In this document: positions 59,746 through 64,000 of the stretch, piece by piece
How positions within the stretch are numbered: the first letter of the stretch is position 1
Layout of the letters: each line of letters starts with the position of its first letter
Assembly (NCBI RefSeq): GCF_026212465.1
Contig: NC_080057.1
Coordinates: forward strand, 21,064,606 to 21,128,605
Source of the DNA: Amaranthus tricolor
Lineage: Eukaryota > Streptophyta > Magnoliopsida > Caryophyllales > Amaranthaceae
Direction of reading: 5' to 3'
DNA: 64,000 nt
Position numbers and translations under genes: made by a program
The notes under the pieces: model-generated
Told to the model about the DNA's origin: nothing
Database searches by the model: none
What the model saw: only the letters and a program-made list of their open reading frames with translations

Positions 59746-62700
59746 AGGGGACTACTAAATCAACCGGAAATAATCCAGTTGTGTCACGCTAGCTAATCAT
59801 AATCTAATACTTTATCAGATGGGAATAACTTCCACTTTCGACTATTAATGAGCGCCCTGGGATAGCAGCACGCCAAAATCCATTGAGCCACTCAACAAAA
59901 TATGATATTCACTTAAAAGGAGTCAATCTAACTCCAAGGCATAATCCAATTCTTAAATAGATAAGGGGGGTAGTTCTCGCCTTCTATTAACACTCTCATT
60001 CTCTATACTATTCTAAGCGCAAGGATTTCATAGTCGATAGCTCTTCATATAAAGTGTACCCACTAGTACCTCATAGTTTCGATACAATGCATACTGTCAC
60101 AATAAACAATAATGTCTTAAAGCAAATTGCATATAAGGGTTAGTTACTGCGTGTACGTACCTGTAAGCATCACTGCACGATCAAAAGTCACAAAATCACC
60201 CAACTAAGGCTCTACTTTCCTCTTACAAAATGGGCACCTATATAAGTTATGAGTAGGACTAATAAGTTCCCTTAACTACTTTGCCATACCAAACTAAATA
60301 CCAAAGTAACCGCTATCACCCATTCAACATGAGTTTTCGATTACTCTAGCACGCACACAACTCATTCAATACAAGTCAAAATCATTAACTCAACACAACA
60401 TAAGTCTTTCCATCAATTTAAAGTAGAAGTATGTGTGAATCATTTCTTTACATTAACTAATTTTAAGCATATCGTCTCGCGTTACCCAAAAATAACTAAT
60501 CACAACTAAATCTTACAATTTTAATATAACATTAATATAACGATAAGGCAAATCTTAGAGTTATCGTATCGGGATATCATTTGTTACATTCTCCAAAGCT
60601 ATTAAGAACTATAGTCAAAACAACACAACAATTAACTTTACCAACCATCGACGATAAGTTGACATTATGCTCTTGGCTTACTAATATCATGTATCTATAA
60701 CTTCAATAACAACCTAATAAGGGTATTTGTAATTCACAACAATCAAACCACAACAATTAGTAGCTATTATTCTCAATTTAATCAATCAAAATCACTTTCA
60801 TAGTCAACTAACATTATCACCATTACTAATTATTCACAATAATAACCAATCGACCAAATCTTAAAACAACTTTTAAAGTTATTTAATCAATCATCACCAA
60901 AATATAGTATAAAACACACATCATTAGTAATTTCATCTCTATATCCAAGCCCTAATCGTTTCGTGTTCAAAGATAACATATTTAGTTACTACCCATACTA
61001 AGATTCGAAGAAACTAACACAAAATCAACACACAACCCATAATTTCAAATCACACATCAAACCCTAAGTCATAAACATGTTTAATTCATCAATCAAATTC
61101 TTACCCACAAAAAGATTCAATGAAATTAACACAAAACCAACATCAAACTCAATACACTTAATAAAACTCCAATTAAAACTAGAAAATTAATTAGCGAATA
61201 AAAGAGATGGCTTACAATGGAGGAACTAGAAAAAGGTAAGATTGTAGGTGGTTGTTGTGGTGGTGGAGGACCAAGGTGAGGAATTGGTGGCACTAGGGGC
61301 CGCCGGCTGCTGTGAGAGCAACACGCAGCCCTGCTCGCAGCTGGGAACAAGCGACACAGCCCACTGCTGCTCGTGATTGTTCGTGGGGAGGAAGAGGGCC
61401 TGCCTTGCTTGGTGGCTGGCTGGCTGCTCACGGTGGAGGGAAAAAGGCAGGTGGCCTGATGATGGTGAACTAAGGCTGGTCGTGAGCTGCTGATTGAGGC
61501 CAGCTACTGGCGGCACAGTAAGGGGAAAGGGAGAAGAGAAAGAGAGAAGAGAAGAGAGGGGGAGTGACGGCGTGTGAATTGAGTGAGGGATGGAGTAATA
61601 CCCCCTTAAAACCCTAACTCATCCTATTTATTTAAAATTTATACACTTATTTACTTATTTGTTTACCTAGTTTCATCTTCTTGCAAGGCCCAACTAAGAA
61701 TCTCACCTTCACGTGCTCACACATTTCAATAAAATAACTATTTTGATTCGAACCTCTTTATTTAGAAATCGTGATTGTATTTTTAATATAAATATATGTT
61801 AATATTTAAATTTGTATATGAAAGGAGTTTATTAAAACTAAATCTAAATTAATTTAACATGATTATAAAATCCCCAAAAGTTATTAAAACATTAATTAAT
61901 GACGTCAGAAAATCTCGGGGTGTTACATCTTAGGTCTCCGACACAAACACTATATACGCTAGGCATCCTGACTCTATTCCGTGGGAGATTGACGCACGGA
62001 TCATTCCTTCCATACAGCAAGCGAGGTTTTATGACTTCCACCTTGTTGCTTACGGGAGAATGGATCGTGCGATGATCACGGCTCTTGTCGAGCGCTGGCG
62101 TCAAGAGACGTAAACTTTCCACCTTCCATTGGGTGAGGCTACTATCACTCTCTTAGATGTAGCTGTACTCACACGACTTCCCATTAAGGGACATGTCGTG
62201 TCCACAATTGTTCGCCAGCTATCGAGCTAGCGAGATATCGTAGAGAGGTCTTAAGAGTGCGACCTCCCGCTGAGGCAGTTTGAGGGAGCGGATTGTATTA
62301 TAGGTGGATAACACAGACATTCTCACACCTCCCTGAGGGTGCTGATGAAGTCACTGTTGAGAGATACGCAAAGACATATCTCTTGTACCTGATTGGTGCT
62401 GTCTTGTTTGCCGACAAGATTAGTAACCAAGTACAGCTGCTATACTTAACGTTACTCGATGCGCCCTGGGAGCGCATTGAGGGATACAGTTGGGGATCTG
62501 CAGCCTTGGGTTACCTATAGAAGAGGCTATCTGGTGCCTTCAAAAAAGAACGCGAAAGGAGATGGAAGAACCACTAATTATTCTGCAGTTAATACTAACT
62601 TTAAATTTTTATTAATTAATATGTATGAATAGTTACATCTAATTAATTATGTTTACATTTCATAGCTTTGGGCTTACGAGCACATGCTCATTGGCAACCA

Positions 62701-63668
62701 ATGAGGATTATTGGCCGTGGTGCTATTGCTCCACCTATCATTTCACCGCCCGAGCTTCCGCATGGATCGCCGTGGTCTTTTGATCGACACACGAAGACTC
62801 ATACTGGATCTGGTGTGGGATTCTATCGCGATCAGCTGGTTCTACTTCGCCCTGACCAGGTAAATGCTCAACTCCTTAACCTCATTACTAGCATATTACG
62901 TAATTTATTAATATTCTCTTAACTTGTAGTTTCGTTCGGACCCGTACCCCACTGAGGCATATGCTGCGTTGCCTCAGCACTCGCGCATACAGTCCGGTGC
63001 ATGGAGAGCCTTTGTACCATTGATACGCTTCGATATAGTCGAAGTACATCTTCCCTAGCACATAATGCGCCAATATGGGATGGTACAGGGCATCCTGCCG
63101 CCCTGCGACACAGAGGTTGAGCTACATCTCACCACACGTAAGGGTCAAGGGGCGTAGAACTAGAGTGAGGTCAACGGGCGACATATTGCTTGTTGGGATC
63201 ATCGCCTGGAGCTGCTTAGCTAAGGTGTGTCGATCAATGCAGCTGGCGCAGCTACCACTCCAGATTACATGTCGTGATTCCTCTTCATCACTTGTCGATG
63301 GATGAAACCACGAGGTATCATCACCGCTGCTTAGTACGCACTAGCCACACCGACTATGACACAGTTTGTAAGTATTTTCGATATTGTTTAATTTTACCTA
63401 CAACTCATAATATAAAAATATTCTAACTTTTAAATGATTGCAGGCACAAGGCATGGAAGTTGTGATTAGCTCTACCCATGAGGAGCCTGTGCGCAAAATA
63501 GCCCAGGGCATACTCCTAGGGACGCAGTTCCAGCACTTCATTCCCGAAGTCGCTGAGACGGCATAGCCGTCTACCGATGTCCAAAGATCGCCTCCTCCTC
63601 CTGACGTTCATCTAGAGGAGATTGATGTGACGTACCCCCACGAGGGAACAGGGTCATCATAGGGAAGG

Positions 63669-64000
63669 TGTAACACCCTGTAATTTATCGGGTTTAAAAT
63701 ATAAATAAAATATAACAAAATAAAGTATAACAAAATAAAATAAATAAGTAATATTGAATTATATTATTTTACATGGTTAATTATAAGAAACGAAGTAAGT
63801 TTATTTTAACGGTAACGAGTTTTATCGCGTACGATGTTATCGCGTGACGTTTCTTTGCTGTTTTTAAAAATAATATAATATTACTTAATTAATTAATACA
63901 AAAAAAATTAAACTAAAGGAAAGTGAAGAGTGGCCAGTTGGGTTTTATGGCATGGAAGGAGTCTTGTAACTCCTCTCATAATTGTGTTTATGGCACAATT
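63669..64000 (+). mobile_element. Start of another LTR-like sequence, cut by window end
   Basis: TGTAACACCCTGTAATTTAT begins seven bases after the PMD stop codon, resembling the tip of the 58295 insertion; the body then diverges. The other end is outside the window, so TSD and length are unknown. Confidence 0.45.

Larger units (their letters stand above)
58295..61927 (-). mobile_element. 3.6-kb LTR-like insertion (probable long solo LTR) with exact 5-bp TSD
   Basis: Ends TGTAACACCCC and GGGGTGTTACA, flanked by identical TCTTA (58290-58294, 61928-61932). The two ends are not copies of each other beyond the inverted tips, so this is one LTR, not a pair; 3633 bp is within the range of very long LTRs of Tat/Ogre-type Ty3 elements. 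Minus-strand orientation is suggested by a TATA-like 'tttaaataaatagg' near 61635 followed downstream on that strand by a CT-rich leader (61560-61525). No protein domain seen. It landed in the PMD intron three or four bases before the acceptor. Confidence 0.7.
58124..63662 (+). pseudogene. Plant mobile domain (PMD/MAIN-like) gene, broken
   Basis: Exon 1 58124-58210 (MDPRAPSPHDHSVLTT..., 29 codons) ends at a GT donor. The first intron, interrupted by an LTR-like insertion, ends at TTAG (61930-61933). Exon 2 starts in phase at 61934 (VSDTNTIYARHPDSIPWEID), contains MITALVERWRQET, then hits TAA (62111-62113) where family members have a residue before TFHLPLGEATITL. Later pieces are YLLYLIGAVLFADKISNQVQ and YSWGSAALGYL (62293-62520), PHGSPWSFD...THTGSGVGFYRDQL (62750-62860), FRSDPYPTEAYAALPQHSR and WRAFVPLIRFDIVEVHLP (62932-63057), and a tail from 63444 ending TAG at 63660-63662. 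Stops and frame changes throughout make it a pseudogene. PMD proteins are found both as host silencing factors (MAIN/MAIL) and inside transposons; the second is likelier here. Confidence 0.85.

Noticed and set aside
61126..61516. Ser/Pro-rich minus-strand frames of about 100 residues
   Set aside because: They overlap each other in two frames within the CT-rich, likely leader portion of the LTR-like insertion; composition rather than coding explains them.
58295..61927. Complete LTR retrotransposon with two LTRs
   Set aside because: The left and right ends share only the inverted tips; no repeated terminal sequence, PBS, PPT or pol domain was found, so a single long LTR fits better.

Overview
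This is a TE-rich, strongly A+T-rich stretch of plant nuclear DNA. Two nuclear plant genes (a cellulose synthase-like C glycosyltransferase with five exons and a mitochondrial ribosomal bL12 gene), Ty1/copia elements primed by initiator tRNA-Met, a Cassandra-type 5S-carrying LTR and plant mobile domain (PMD) sequence together point to a dicot. My tentative guess is Caryophyllales/Amaranthaceae, but nothing in the sequence proves that family. There is no sign of bacterial operons, CRISPR arrays or organellar gene clusters.

Layout. 1-4.1 kb: A+T-rich spacer with an element carrying a ~20-bp tandem core, a long (AT)n tract and a Mutator-like MITE. 4.1-7.9 kb: CSLC gene on the minus strand; introns 2 and 3 carry SINE/LINE-tail fragments and a nested hAT-like MITE. 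7.9-11.7 kb: spacer plus a MULE-type MITE. 11.7-17.0 kb: a very young Ty1/copia element (219-bp LTRs with one difference) whose single long reading frame has one in-frame UAA between protease and integrase. 18.2-21 kb: decayed RTE-type LINE and a copia RNase H relic. 21.3-24.3 kb: a 3.0-kb element with ~805-bp LTRs, an exact 5-bp target duplication and only gag plus protease (TR-GAG type). 27.5 kb: Cassandra solo LTR with an exact duplication. 28-41 kb: Stowaway, CACTA and Mutator-like MITEs, a candidate Pack-MULE, an 81-bp in-frame tandem repeat and a 1.43-kb long-TIR MULE nested inside another repeat. 41-49 kb: LTR relics, two adjacent CACTA MITEs, minisatellite-like arrays and a hAT-like element. 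49.6-50.3 kb: bL12m gene. 50.5-54.9 kb: a degenerate minus-strand copia. 57.2-63.7 kb: a PMD (MAIN-like) pseudogene on the plus strand, interrupted at the end of its first intron by a 3.6-kb LTR-like insertion; another LTR-like sequence starts at 63669 and leaves the window.

Only CSLC and bL12m look like intact host genes. They are not functionally linked: one makes the xyloglucan backbone in the Golgi, the other is part of the mitochondrial ribosome stalk. The rest is transposable-element history, dated here by nesting and by exact or near-exact target-site duplications that can be read by eye.
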